DNA of 64,000 bases. Origin: Mycobacterium sp. 852002-40037_SCH5390672 (lineage in GTDB: Bacteria > Actinomycetota > Actinomycetes > Mycobacteriales > Mycobacteriaceae). The notes under the pieces were generated by a model. It was not told the origin of the DNA, searched no databases, and saw nothing but the letters and a program-made list of their open reading frames with translations. The position numbers and the translations under genes are program-made. Location: assembly GCF_001665875.1 (NCBI RefSeq), contig NZ_LZTA01000014.1, positions 1 through 64,000 on the forward strand. Reading direction: 5' to 3'. Of the stretch, positions 33,479-41,115 are shown piece after piece. Positions within the stretch are counted from its first letter, which is position 1. Every line of letters starts with the position of its first letter.

Positions 33479-34264
33479 ATGTCCGACGTCGGTGGAAACG
33501 ATGCAGGCGGTCGCCAATCCGCGCGAACCGCGTCGCGGCGCACCGACGGCGAGCTGATTCTGTTGTGGACGTTGCCGGTGGCGCTGATCCTCTGGATAGC
33601 CTCGTTCCTCCTCTTTCCGGGCTTCAATCCGCCTATGTCACCCACGATGCCGGCGGATCAGGTCGCAGCGTTTTATCGCGATCCGGCCCACCTCCCCGAG
33701 ATCCGCTCCAGCATGATCGTGTTCAACTGGTTCGGCGTGTGCCTGGTGCCGATCCTGGCCCTGATCGTGCTGCAGATCCGCAGGATGGCGCACCGGACGC
33801 CGATCTTTTCCTACGCCATGCTGGGGTGTGCTGCGGGCGGTCCGACTCTATTCCTGGTGGCCAACGTCTGCTGGCTGCTGGCTGCCTTCCGTCCCGAGCG
33901 GAGCCCGCAGCTGACCCAGCTGCTCAACGATTTCGGCTGGATCACCTTCACCATCGTGGTGCCCTTCCTGATCGGCCAAAGCGTAATCCTTGCCGTGGCA
34001 ATCTATTTCGACGATCAACCACATCCGATATTCAGCCGGTGGGTGGCCCATTTCAACCTTCTGGTGGCGGCTGCGCTGGTGCCCGCGGCTTTTGTCGGAG
34101 TGTCGTTGACCGGCCCGTTGGCGTGGGACGGCTTCCTGTCCTTCTGGGTGAAAAACGTCGCCATTGCGGTCTGGATCGTCGTGATGGGAATCGTGTTGGG
34201 ACGAGCCATTTATCGCGAGCGTGCCCAGAAGCCCGAACCCGGGGAAGAACTGGTCAACGCATGA
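33479..34264 (+). CDS. multi-spanning membrane protein, first of a paralogous pair
   Basis: A 261-residue protein with about seven hydrophobic segments (LILLWTLPVALILWIASFLLF, VFNWFGVCLVPILALIVL and others). It shares the pattern P-x-W-x2-H/Y-x-N-L ... P ... AWDG with the next gene product, so they are tandem paralogs. No catalytic motif or known family recognised. The start is the ATG with AAGGAG upstream. ATGA overlap with the next gene; the operon continues into COX3- and COX4-like genes. Confidence 0.8.
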   Translation: MSDVGGNDAGGRQSARTASRRTDGELILLWTLPVALILWIASFLLFPGFNPPMSPTMPADQVAAFYRDPAHLPEIRSSMIVFNWFGVCLVPILALIVLQIRRMAHRTPIFSYAMLGCAAGGPTLFLVANVCWLLAAFRPERSPQLTQLLNDFGWITFTIVVPFLIGQSVILAVAIYFDDQPHPIFSRWVAHFNLLVAAALVPAAFVGVSLTGPLAWDGFLSFWVKNVAIAVWIVVMGIVLGRAIYRERAQKPEPGEELVNA

Positions 34265-35076
34265 GCGCGGTGATCACACCACCGACCTCGCCGACCACGC
34301 CCCCGCGGGGGCCGCTGCATCGCCGGATCGGCTGGCACCTATGGCGCAGCCCTAAGCGCGAGCTCTGGCTGGCGTGGGCGGCACTGCTGGTCTTCTATAA
34401 CGTGTTCTTCCCGATGTTCTTCATCGTGGCGCAAGTCCAGCCCCCGCCGGAGCCCACCTGGGACCTCGCGACGCAGCTCCACTGGTTCTCCGAACGCCAC
34501 CTGGGGATACCAGTTGGTTTCGGCATCATCTTCGCGATCAGCGGCTTGATCGCGACCAACAACGCCCTCATCGCGTACTCGATGCGCCGCATGTCCGTCA
34601 GCCGCGCGTTCGGCTATTCGTATCTGATCATCTATTCACTCAGCGCGGTTCCCGGCATGCTGCTGCTCAACATCGCGCTGATCGTCGGGACGTTGCGGCC
34701 GGAGCGCGACCCGGAAGTGATCGGCTGGCTCTATGATTTCGCCTTCTTGTCTTTCGACGGAACCATGGGAGTGTTTCTGATCGGCTCGCTGATCTGGATG
34801 GTCGCGATCCTGCTCGACAAGAATCGCGTGTTCCCCAAGTGGTTCGGCTATCTCAACCTGTGCAATGCGCTGACCGAGGTCGTCGTCGCGCCCTGCTGGA
34901 TCTTCCGGCGTGGCGTGTTCGCGTGGGACGGCGAGATCGCTTGGTGGCTGGACATGGTCGTGTTCGGTATCTACCAAGTCACCTTCATCGTCATGCTCTT
35001 TCAGATGATCCGCCGCGACGACTTGGGCACCGGGCCGCTGCCGGCCCTGCCGCGGAAGAAGGCGGTTGCGCAGTGA
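34261..35076 (+). CDS. multi-spanning membrane protein, second of a paralogous pair
   Basis: A 271-residue protein with seven probable membrane helices after a proline/threonine-rich N-terminus. The late segment FPKWFGYLNLCNAL ... GVFAWDGEIAWW matches the region HPIFSRWVAHFNLL ... LAWDGFLSFW of the preceding protein. Few polar residues are conserved besides the AWDG box. The GTG of the next gene overlaps its stop (GTGA). Function unknown; co-transcription suggests a respiratory or membrane redox role. Confidence 0.8.
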   Translation: MSAVITPPTSPTTPPRGPLHRRIGWHLWRSPKRELWLAWAALLVFYNVFFPMFFIVAQVQPPPEPTWDLATQLHWFSERHLGIPVGFGIIFAISGLIATNNALIAYSMRRMSVSRAFGYSYLIIYSLSAVPGMLLLNIALIVGTLRPERDPEVIGWLYDFAFLSFDGTMGVFLIGSLIWMVAILLDKNRVFPKWFGYLNLCNALTEVVVAPCWIFRRGVFAWDGEIAWWLDMVVFGIYQVTFIVMLFQMIRRDDLGTGPLPALPRKKAVAQ

Positions 35077-35663
35077 CCGATCTCAAGACCGACCTCGCCG
35101 AAAAGAGTAAACACGGCCGGTTCGTGCCGGGCCAGCACGACATGTGGGCCTTCGTATTGTTCGAGACCCTGGTCTTCACGGCCTATTTCGGGTTCTACCT
35201 GTTCTCCCGGGGCCGCAATCCCGAGCTCTTCCTGCATGCGCAGGCGCACCTCGATCTACGGGTAGGTGTTTTCAACACTCTTGTCCTGCTGCTGAGTTCG
35301 TGGTCGGTGGCGCGCTGTGTCCAGTCGGCTCGCGCCGGTGGCTACCGGGCGGCGCTCAGGGACGTCGCCATCACGGCGGCCTTTGCCGCAGTGTTCCTGT
35401 TCTTCAAGGTGTTCGAGTGGGCCCGGTTGGTCCGCGCCGGACATGGCTTCGACAGCGATGACTTTTTCACCTACTACTTCTTTTTGACCGGCATCCACTT
35501 CGTGCATCTGCTGATCGGCTTCGTCGCCCTCGGTGTCATCGTCTACCGACTCCGGAGTCCGGCGCGGCGATCCCAGGAACTTGTCGAAACCTGCGCAACG
35601 TATTGGCACACCGTCGATTTCCTTTGGGTGCTGATTTTTGCGCTGCTCTACGTGGTGAGGTGA
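35073..35663 (+). CDS. cytochrome c oxidase subunit III family protein (NorE-like)
   Basis: A 196-residue membrane protein of the heme-copper oxidase subunit III superfamily, at the NorE-like short length. Typical segments are PGQHDMWAFVLFETLVFTAYFGFYLFSRG at the start, VFNTLVLLLSSWSVARCV, and YYFFLTGIHFVHLLIGFVAL with YWHTVDFLWVLIFALLYVVR at the end. About five membrane helices are present. No subunit I or II gene is in the window, so it cannot form a conventional oxidase by itself. It overlaps neighbours on both sides. Confidence 0.85.
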   Translation: MTDLKTDLAEKSKHGRFVPGQHDMWAFVLFETLVFTAYFGFYLFSRGRNPELFLHAQAHLDLRVGVFNTLVLLLSSWSVARCVQSARAGGYRAALRDVAITAAFAAVFLFFKVFEWARLVRAGHGFDSDDFFTYYFFLTGIHFVHLLIGFVALGVIVYRLRSPARRSQELVETCATYWHTVDFLWVLIFALLYVVR

Positions 35664-35950
35664 TCGGAATCAAATTCAACAAGCGGCTGCTGTTCGTCTG
35701 GCTGATTCTGGCGGCCCTCACGCTCGGCTACCTATGGATAGACCACTCGGTCGCCGGGGCGCTGAAGTCCAGCGCGGTGGTGACGTCGAGCGTCATCGTG
35801 ATCGCACTTGTCAAGGTGCGCATCATTTTTCGCGAGTTCATGGAGGTGCGAAACGCTCCGGTCCTGCTGTGCCGACTCACCGACGCGTGGGTGGTGCTGA
35901 TCGCCGTCGTCTTGCTCGGCAGTTATTTCGTCGGCGCGCAAGTCCGGTAG
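35660..35950 (+). CDS. cytochrome c oxidase subunit IV-like membrane protein (NorF-like)
   Basis: A 96-residue protein with a GTG start overlapping the COX3-like stop. Three hydrophobic helices are visible (LLFVWLILAALTLGYLWI, VVTSSVIVIALVKVRIIF, AWVVLIAVVLLGSYFV), the layout of prokaryotic COX4/NorF proteins, with the family-like VRIIFREFMEVRNAP loop. It is the last gene of the TetR-divergent operon and converges on the P450 at 35969. Confidence 0.8.
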   Translation: MIGIKFNKRLLFVWLILAALTLGYLWIDHSVAGALKSSAVVTSSVIVIALVKVRIIFREFMEVRNAPVLLCRLTDAWVVLIAVVLLGSYFVGAQVR

Positions 35951-35968
35951 CGCTTGAGAGTGCCGTTC

Positions 35969-37264
35969 CTAGGCCACCGGCGCGACCGCGTCGGCGGTGG
36001 TGAACGACAGGTGCAGTTCGCTCAGGCCGCGCAGGATGTACGTCGGCTCGTAGGAGTAGCGACGCTCGGTGGCCGGCCCGTGATGGGCTTCGTTGATCTC
36101 GATGTGCGGCATCCGGTCCAGGATCCGCTCGATCGAGACACGCCCCTCGACGCGGGCGAGCGGGCCGCCGGGGCAGGAGTGGACACCACGGGCGAACGCC
36201 ATGTGTTCGCGGACGTTCCTGCGGCGCAGGTCGAACTCGTGCGGGTTGTCGAACCGGCGTGGGTCGCGATTGGCCGCTCCCGGCAGGATCATCACCACGG
36301 TGCCGGCAGGAATGTCGACGCCGCCGATGGTGGTTGCCTTGCGCGCCAGGCGTGAGTCGCTCTTGACCGGACTGTCCATCCGCAGCGATTCCTCGATGAA
36401 CCCGGGAATCAGGCTGCGGTCCTCACGCAACTGCTGCTGGATGTCGGGCCGGTCGCCGAGCACCTGCAGGGCGGCGCTGAGCAGCTTCGCCGTGGTCTCC
36501 TGGCCGGCGGCAAAGAGGAACGTCGCCGAGCGGACCACCTCGATGACCGGGGGCGTGGACCCGTCCGGATACTTCGCTTCGGCCAGGAAGGTCAGCACGT
36601 CGCCGCGCGGCTCGCGCCGCCGGTCCTCGATGTAGTTACAGAACTTGTCGTCGAGCCACTCCAGCGGGTTTATGCCCACCGACTCGTGGTCCAGGGCGCC
36701 TACCCGCGCGCCAGGCCGGTCGGCGCCCAATACGGTGCGGAACTCCTTGTGGTCCTCCTCCGGAACGCCGAGCAGATCGGCGATCACCAAGGTGGCGAAC
36801 GGCTTTGAGTATTCGGCAATGAACTCGCACTCACCGATGCCGAGGAACTCGTCGAGCTGACGGTCGGCGAGGCGCCACATGAACTCCTCGTTCTGCTTCA
36901 ACCGGCTGGGGGTCAGCAGCTTGCTCAGCACCGATCGGGCCTTGGTGTGGTCCGGCGGATCCATGGTGACCATGTGCTCGTTCATCGGGAAGGAACTGCG
37001 GTGCTGGTCGATCTGTGCACCGATATCGTCGCCTTCGGGCGTGAATGGGAGCGGCGGGAACGGCCCGCCGAGTGCGACGATGTTCGAGAACGTTTCGGGG
37101 TCCTTGTAGATCTCGCAGGCTTCGTCGTATCCGGTGACCGCGACGACGCCGTAGTGCGGCAGGCGCAGCACCGGGTTCTGGCTGCGCAGGTAGTCGAAGT
37201 ACGGATGCGGATCCGGGACCAAGCTCGGATCGGTGAAGAAGTCAATCGAGTCGAAGTTGCTCAT
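35969..37264 (-). CDS. cytochrome P450
   Basis: A 431-residue P450 starting MSNFDSIDFFTDPSLVPDPHPYFDYL. The I-helix is AGQETT (253-258), ExxR is Glu292-Arg295, and the heme loop is AFARGVHSCPGGPLAR with Cys364. A longer in-frame start 31 codons upstream would run into the promoter region with tandem operators, so the inner ATG is preferred. It is divergent from a TetR gene that probably controls it. No ferredoxin is adjacent, so the redox partner may be the one encoded at 16105. Substrate unknown. Confidence 0.93.
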   Translation of the reverse strand: MSNFDSIDFFTDPSLVPDPHPYFDYLRSQNPVLRLPHYGVVAVTGYDEACEIYKDPETFSNIVALGGPFPPLPFTPEGDDIGAQIDQHRSSFPMNEHMVTMDPPDHTKARSVLSKLLTPSRLKQNEEFMWRLADRQLDEFLGIGECEFIAEYSKPFATLVIADLLGVPEEDHKEFRTVLGADRPGARVGALDHESVGINPLEWLDDKFCNYIEDRRREPRGDVLTFLAEAKYPDGSTPPVIEVVRSATFLFAAGQETTAKLLSAALQVLGDRPDIQQQLREDRSLIPGFIEESLRMDSPVKSDSRLARKATTIGGVDIPAGTVVMILPGAANRDPRRFDNPHEFDLRRRNVREHMAFARGVHSCPGGPLARVEGRVSIERILDRMPHIEINEAHHGPATERRYSYEPTYILRGLSELHLSFTTADAVAPVA

Positions 37265-37347
37265 CGGAGTGCGTCCCCCTGCGCTGGGTTTACCGGTGGT
37301 GTTCGGCGGCAAGTGAGTACCGCCGCCCGATTGCGAGGTCGAAAATG

Positions 37348-37367
37348 TGCTGAGCACCTGCTTAGCA
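37348..37367. promoter_or_regulatory. tandem TGCTNAGCA palindromes, probable TetR operators
   Basis: TGCTGAGCA and TGCTTAGCA, each a 9-bp palindrome, are separated by 2 bp. They lie 84 bp upstream of the P450 start and 92 bp upstream of the divergent TetR start, a good place for auto- and cross-repression. Confidence 0.6.
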
Positions 37368-37458
37368 TGGCGGTAATGTCAGGGTCAAGATCGCAACGCC
37401 GGGCCACGATACGATCCGTGTGGTCGGCACGGGATGGCACACAGTACGGAGCAGGGAC

Positions 37459-38178
37459 ATGACATCGGCCCGCAGGATCGGGGCGCCGGACGCGAAAAAC
37501 CGTGGTCTGTTGCTCGATGCCGCCGAACAGTTGATGCTCGAAGAGGGCTATGCCGCGGTGACGTCGCGGCGCCTGGCCGGCCGGGCGGGGTTGAAGCCTC
37601 AGCTCGTGCACTACTACTTCCGCACCATGGAGGAGTTGTTCCTCGCGGTCTTTCGCCGACGAGCCGAAGAAGCGCTCGAAGTGCACGCGCAAATGATGAA
37701 GTTGCCGCAGCCACTGTGGGCGCTGTGGCGATTCGGCACCGATCCCGCCTTCACGCGGATCTCGATGGAATTCATGGCACTGGCCAATCACCGCAAGGAC
37801 ATGCGCGCCGAAATCGCCTACTACGCCGAGCGTTTCCGCGAGGAACAGCGCCAAGCGGTGGCGGAGGCGCTGCAGCGCTACGGCTCCAGAATTCAAGACG
37901 GAGGCCAAGACATCGACATCCCACCGGTGGTGTGGACTGTGCTGATGAGCAGCCTGTCGCGCTTTCTGGTACTCGAGCAGGCGATCGGCATGTCCGCCGG
38001 CCATGCCGAGACGGTGGAGTTGGTCGAGAACTACCTGCGCCGCCTGGAAGGCGATCCGCAGCCGATCGAGGGTGTACCGGAGACCTGGGTGGTTCACCAG
38101 TTCCGCAGCGAACAGAGCACGCCTTTGGGGCCGTCCTTGGATACGACGACCGCACCGTCTACGGACAAGTCACAGTGA
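37459..38178 (+). CDS. TetR-family transcriptional regulator
   Basis: A 239-residue regulator starting MTSARRIGAPDAKNRG. The HTH is LLLDAAEQLMLEEGYAAVTSRRLAGRAGLKPQLVHYYFRTMEELFLAVFRRR. The C-terminal ligand domain ends with a low-complexity Ser/Thr-rich tail. It is divergent from the P450 at 35969 with TGCTNAGCA elements between. Its last 85 nt overlap the oppositely oriented MmpS-like gene, an unusual convergent overlap. It probably regulates the P450. Confidence 0.9.
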   Translation: MTSARRIGAPDAKNRGLLLDAAEQLMLEEGYAAVTSRRLAGRAGLKPQLVHYYFRTMEELFLAVFRRRAEEALEVHAQMMKLPQPLWALWRFGTDPAFTRISMEFMALANHRKDMRAEIAYYAERFREEQRQAVAEALQRYGSRIQDGGQDIDIPPVVWTVLMSSLSRFLVLEQAIGMSAGHAETVELVENYLRRLEGDPQPIEGVPETWVVHQFRSEQSTPLGPSLDTTTAPSTDKSQ

Positions 38179-38531
38179 AGTCCCGGCGTGCCGGGCTCCG
38201 TGCCCGTGCTCGCCACCACCATCGCGTAATCGTCGGGATTCGACATGTCCAGATCGAAGCCCCACGGCTTGCCCGGGGCGAGATCGACGTCGACGTGCGG
38301 CGTGAACGAGTAGGGATTGTGGCTGTAATCGGAAAATTTTTCCGGCTGGTGGTCCAGGTAATAGATGGAGGTATAGATCGGATTCTGCGCGGTGACCGTG
38401 TACTTGACGTGATGCATCACGGGGTCGTCGGCGTGTGCCCGTCCGCTTCCCGCCAGCACGCCCGCTGCCGTTAATAGACAAGCCAACGACACGACAGGAC
38501 CGAGGCCCATCACTGTCTTCATGGTGGTCAT
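38094..38531 (-). CDS. secreted MmpS-C-terminal-like protein
   Basis: A 145-residue protein starting MTTMKTVMGLGPVVSLACLLTAAGVLAGSGRAHA with a Sec signal peptide (GGAGGAG precedes the start). The mature domain resembles the beta-sandwich of MmpS proteins: VKYTVTAQNP, IYYLDHQ, PGKPWGFDL, GLHCDLSVDGAVVVSK, GVLCSL with two cysteines, but without the MmpS membrane helix. It is coupled by a 4-nt overlap to the enoyl-CoA hydratase upstream, a strange pairing. The assignment to MmpS is by pattern only. It overlaps the TetR gene end by 85 nt. Confidence 0.7.
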   Translation of the reverse strand: MTTMKTVMGLGPVVSLACLLTAAGVLAGSGRAHADDPVMHHVKYTVTAQNPIYTSIYYLDHQPEKFSDYSHNPYSFTPHVDVDLAPGKPWGFDLDMSNPDDYAMVVASTGTEPGTPGLHCDLSVDGAVVVSKDGPKGVLCSLRNW

Positions 38532-39283
38532 GACGCTCCTCCGGCTGCCGGGCGCGGTTTGGTGTTGCGGCTCATGAGCCGTTCTGCGGCCTGCCAGTGT
38601 GGGTCGGCAACCCATAATCGTGCAAAGGATGCTATCGCCTCATCAGGAGAAACTCCGCGAATTACCCGCTTTATCTCCGTCGCCGGGCGGCGGGCCAGCG
38701 ACCTCGCGATCGCTCGCCATCCTTCCTCGGGCGAGTCGAAGACGTCGCGGGGCAACACCCGGTCCACCAGCCCGATCCGCTCGGCGTCGAACGCGCTAAG
38801 GGCGGTTCCCGAACCGGCCAAGAGCAGCGCCTTGCTCTTTCCGACCAGCGCGGCCAACCGCTCGGCTCCTCCCCAGGCCGGCATGATCTCCAGCTGCACT
38901 TGGTTGAAGGCGATCTTGATGTCATCGGCCGCCACCCGGATGTCGGCGGCGACAGCGACTTCGGCGCCACCGCCGAACGCGTGGCCATTGAGCGCGGCGA
39001 TGACGGGCGCGGGGAAGTCCGCCAGCTGGTCGCAGATGGACCGCATCCGCCGCGCCATCGCTGCGGCGTCCTCTTCGGTCCGCAGCGCGCTCAGCTCCTT
39101 GAGGTCACCGCCCGATACGAAGGCGTGCTCACCGGCCCCCTTGATGACCAGCGCGTCGGCTCCCTCCGCCGCATCGAGCGCTTTCTCGAGCTGTTCCATG
39201 GTGTCCGGCGCGATGGCATTGCGTGCGTGGGGGCGATCGATGGTGAGTACCGCCAGCCCATCGTCGATCTCTAGGTCCACCAT
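38528..39283 (-). CDS. enoyl-CoA hydratase/isomerase family protein
   Basis: A 251-residue crotonase-fold protein: VLTIDRPHARNAIAPDT, AFVSGGDLKELSAL (oxyanion region), AALNGHAFGGGAEVAVAADIRVA, and MPAWGGAERLAALVG around the position of the second catalytic Glu. The position equivalent to the second Glu reads MPAWGGAERL. Other crotonases show PExGxxPG here, so the exact reaction (hydration, isomerisation, dehydrogenation) is open. It is the first gene of the operon with the MmpS-like gene, and two overlapping GAGAAT-type elements lie just upstream. Confidence 0.85.
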   Translation of the reverse strand: MVDLEIDDGLAVLTIDRPHARNAIAPDTMEQLEKALDAAEGADALVIKGAGEHAFVSGGDLKELSALRTEEDAAAMARRMRSICDQLADFPAPVIAALNGHAFGGGAEVAVAADIRVAADDIKIAFNQVQLEIMPAWGGAERLAALVGKSKALLLAGSGTALSAFDAERIGLVDRVLPRDVFDSPEEGWRAIARSLARRPATEIKRVIRGVSPDEAIASFARLWVADPHWQAAERLMSRNTKPRPAAGGAS

Positions 39284-39311
39284 GCGTTATCGCTCCTCGG
39301 ACAAGAAACCC

Positions 39312-39348
39312 GATATTGGCATTCTCTTTTCGCGAGAATAACATCATC
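39312..39348 (-). promoter_or_regulatory. two adjoining degenerate GAGAAT-N3-ATTCTC elements
   Basis: GATATTGGCATTCTC (39312-39326) and GAGAATAACATCATC (39334-39348) each keep one exact half-site and about four of six bases in the other. The exact halves also form ATTCTC-N7-GAGAAT. They are 29 to 65 bp upstream of the enoyl-CoA hydratase gene and also close to the divergent lipoprotein gene. Confidence 0.45.
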
Positions 39349-39392
39349 GCTGCAGGCCCAAGAACTTTCGTCAGTGAGGATGGAGGTGACCC

Positions 39393-39812
39393 GTGCGAAA
39401 CCGAATCATGGCCGTTGCTGCGGCCCTGACCGTTGCCCTGGTTGGGGCATGCACTTCACGGCCACCAACCCATATCTCGAGCACGGCATCAGTGACCGTC
39501 AACGGTAACGATCGGACTTTCCACATCGTGAAGTGCAGTCAGCGGGAGTGGACCCGGACGATCGACATCGGTAGCGATTTTGCCGGAGCCAAGCTCATCA
39601 TCGACGAGAGTGCGCAACCGGCGACAGCCGAGTCCGTGCGCATCCGGAACCTGGGTGGGTTCAGCGGGATGTACTCCCGCGGTGGGGACGGTAACGCCGA
39701 CATGAGCATGACCGGTGACAAATTCACCCTCAGCGGCACCGCCAACGGCTACAAGACCGACAAACCCGGCGAACCGGCTACCGCCACATTCAAGATCTTC
39801 GTGACGTGCTGA
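39393..39812 (+). CDS. LpqH-family (19-kDa antigen-like) lipoprotein
   Basis: A 139-residue lipoprotein with a GTG start (VRNRIMAVAAALTVALVGACTS) and lipobox VGAC; the lipidated cysteine is near residue 20. The mature part contains NGNDRTFHIVKCSQREW and GGFSGMYSRGGDGNADMSMTGDKFTLSGTANGY, the pattern of the mycobacterial 19-kDa lipoprotein antigen family, with a C-terminal FVTC pairing with the first Cys. An envelope protein of unknown role. It is divergent from the enoyl-CoA hydratase and 87 bp upstream of the amidohydrolase. Confidence 0.88.
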   Translation: MRNRIMAVAAALTVALVGACTSRPPTHISSTASVTVNGNDRTFHIVKCSQREWTRTIDIGSDFAGAKLIIDESAQPATAESVRIRNLGGFSGMYSRGGDGNADMSMTGDKFTLSGTANGYKTDKPGEPATATFKIFVTC

Positions 39813-39862
39813 CCACGCGGAACGGGGGATGGGCGGGGCCACGTTGCGATTGGGCGCCTGTA

Positions 39863-39877
39863 GAGAATAGTATTCTC
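39863..39877 (+). promoter_or_regulatory. perfect palindromic operator GAGAATAGTATTCTC
   Basis: A 6-bp perfect inverted repeat around AGT, ending 22 bp before the amidohydrolase start at 39900. It overlaps the region where a promoter and ribosome-binding site (GAAGGAGG) lie. Same core as at 8813-8829. Confidence 0.65.
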
Positions 39878-39899
39878 ATAAATTGCGAAGGAGGATTTC

Positions 39900-41090
39900 A
39901 TGGGCCAGTTATCGCACCGGGAAGACGTCCCATTTCCCATCTTTGACGCGGATAACCATCTGTACGAGCCGCCAGAAGCGCTGACCAAGTTCCTGCCCAA
40001 GGAGTACAAGGACTTCGTCCAGTACGTCCAGATCAACGGGCGGACGAAGATCGCGATCCGCGGCCAGATCAGCAACTACATCCCCAACCCGACCTTCGAG
40101 GTCGTCGCCCGGCCGGGCGCCTGGGAGGAGTACTTCAAGTACGGCAACCCGGACGGGAAGAGCAAGCGCGAGCTGTTCGGTGAGCCGATGCGCGCGATCC
40201 CGGCGTTCTTCGAGCCCGGCCCGCGCCTAGAGAAGATGAACGAGCTGGGTCTGGACCGCACCCTGATGTTCCCGACGCTGGCCAGCCTGCTGGAGGAGCG
40301 GCTGCGCGACGACCCGGTTGCCGTCCACGTCCTGATCCACGCGCTGAACGAGTGGCTCGACGAGGTCTGGGGCTTCAACTACCAGAACCGCATCTTCACC
40401 ACCCCGGTCATCACCCTGCCGATCGTCGAGAAAGCGATCGAGGAGCTGGAATGGGCGGTCAAGCGCGGTGCCCGTTGCATTCTGGTCCGCCCGGCTCCCG
40501 TCCCCGGCTTCCGCGGCCCCCGCTCGTTCGCGCTGCCCGAGTTCGATCCGTTCTGGGAGCGGGTCGTCGAGTACGACCTGCTGGTCGGCATGCACTCCAG
40601 CGACAGCGGCTATTCCCGCTACACCTCCGAATGGGACGGTGCCGACCAGGAGATGCTGCCATTCCAAACCAATGCGATGGGCATACTCAACGAGTGGCGG
40701 CCGATCCAGGACGCGGTGGGGTCGTGGGTGATCCACGGCGCGCTCTACCGCCACCCGAAGCTGAAGGTCGCGATCGTCGAGGCCGGTTCGAAGTGGATGA
40801 CTCCATTGCTGGACGGCCTGGCCGAGGTGTTCCGCAAGGCCCCGGAAGTGTTCCCGAGCGACCCCGTCGAGATGGTCAAGAATCGGATCCACGTGAGCCC
40901 GTTCTTCGAGGACGGCATCGACGATCTGGTCAACCTCGTCGGTGTGGATCAGGTGCTGTACGGCTCGGACTGGCCGCACCCCGAGGGCCTGGCGGAGCCG
41001 ACGTTCTACGTCAACGCGCTGTCGCATCTGTCCGCTGAGGATCAGGCAAAGATCATGGGCGGCAACCTCGGTCGCCTCGTCACGGTGTGA
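39900..41090 (+). CDS. amidohydrolase (COG2159 family)
   Basis: A 396-residue metal-dependent hydrolase with a strong GAAGGAGG Shine-Dalgarno. Metal box FDADNH (Asp16, Asp18, His20), HSSDSGYS in the beta-barrel region, HGALYRHPKLKVAIVEAG, and the catalytic Asp in YGSDWPHPEG (Asp357). All catalytic positions are intact, unlike the paralog at 5200. Family members hydrolyse or decarboxylate ring-derived acids. It starts the operon amidohydrolase-FadD-duplicated protein-BFD ferredoxin, and a perfect palindromic operator precedes it. Confidence 0.88.
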   Translation: MGQLSHREDVPFPIFDADNHLYEPPEALTKFLPKEYKDFVQYVQINGRTKIAIRGQISNYIPNPTFEVVARPGAWEEYFKYGNPDGKSKRELFGEPMRAIPAFFEPGPRLEKMNELGLDRTLMFPTLASLLEERLRDDPVAVHVLIHALNEWLDEVWGFNYQNRIFTTPVITLPIVEKAIEELEWAVKRGARCILVRPAPVPGFRGPRSFALPEFDPFWERVVEYDLLVGMHSSDSGYSRYTSEWDGADQEMLPFQTNAMGILNEWRPIQDAVGSWVIHGALYRHPKLKVAIVEAGSKWMTPLLDGLAEVFRKAPEVFPSDPVEMVKNRIHVSPFFEDGIDDLVNLVGVDQVLYGSDWPHPEGLAEPTFYVNALSHLSAEDQAKIMGGNLGRLVTV

Positions 41091-41115
41091 CAGGCCAACC
41101 AACCGGGCGGTGACG

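Noticed and set aside
35073..35950. A complete cytochrome c oxidase or nitric oxide reductase locus
   Set aside because: Only subunit III- and IV-like genes are present; no catalytic subunit with heme or copper ligands occurs nearby.
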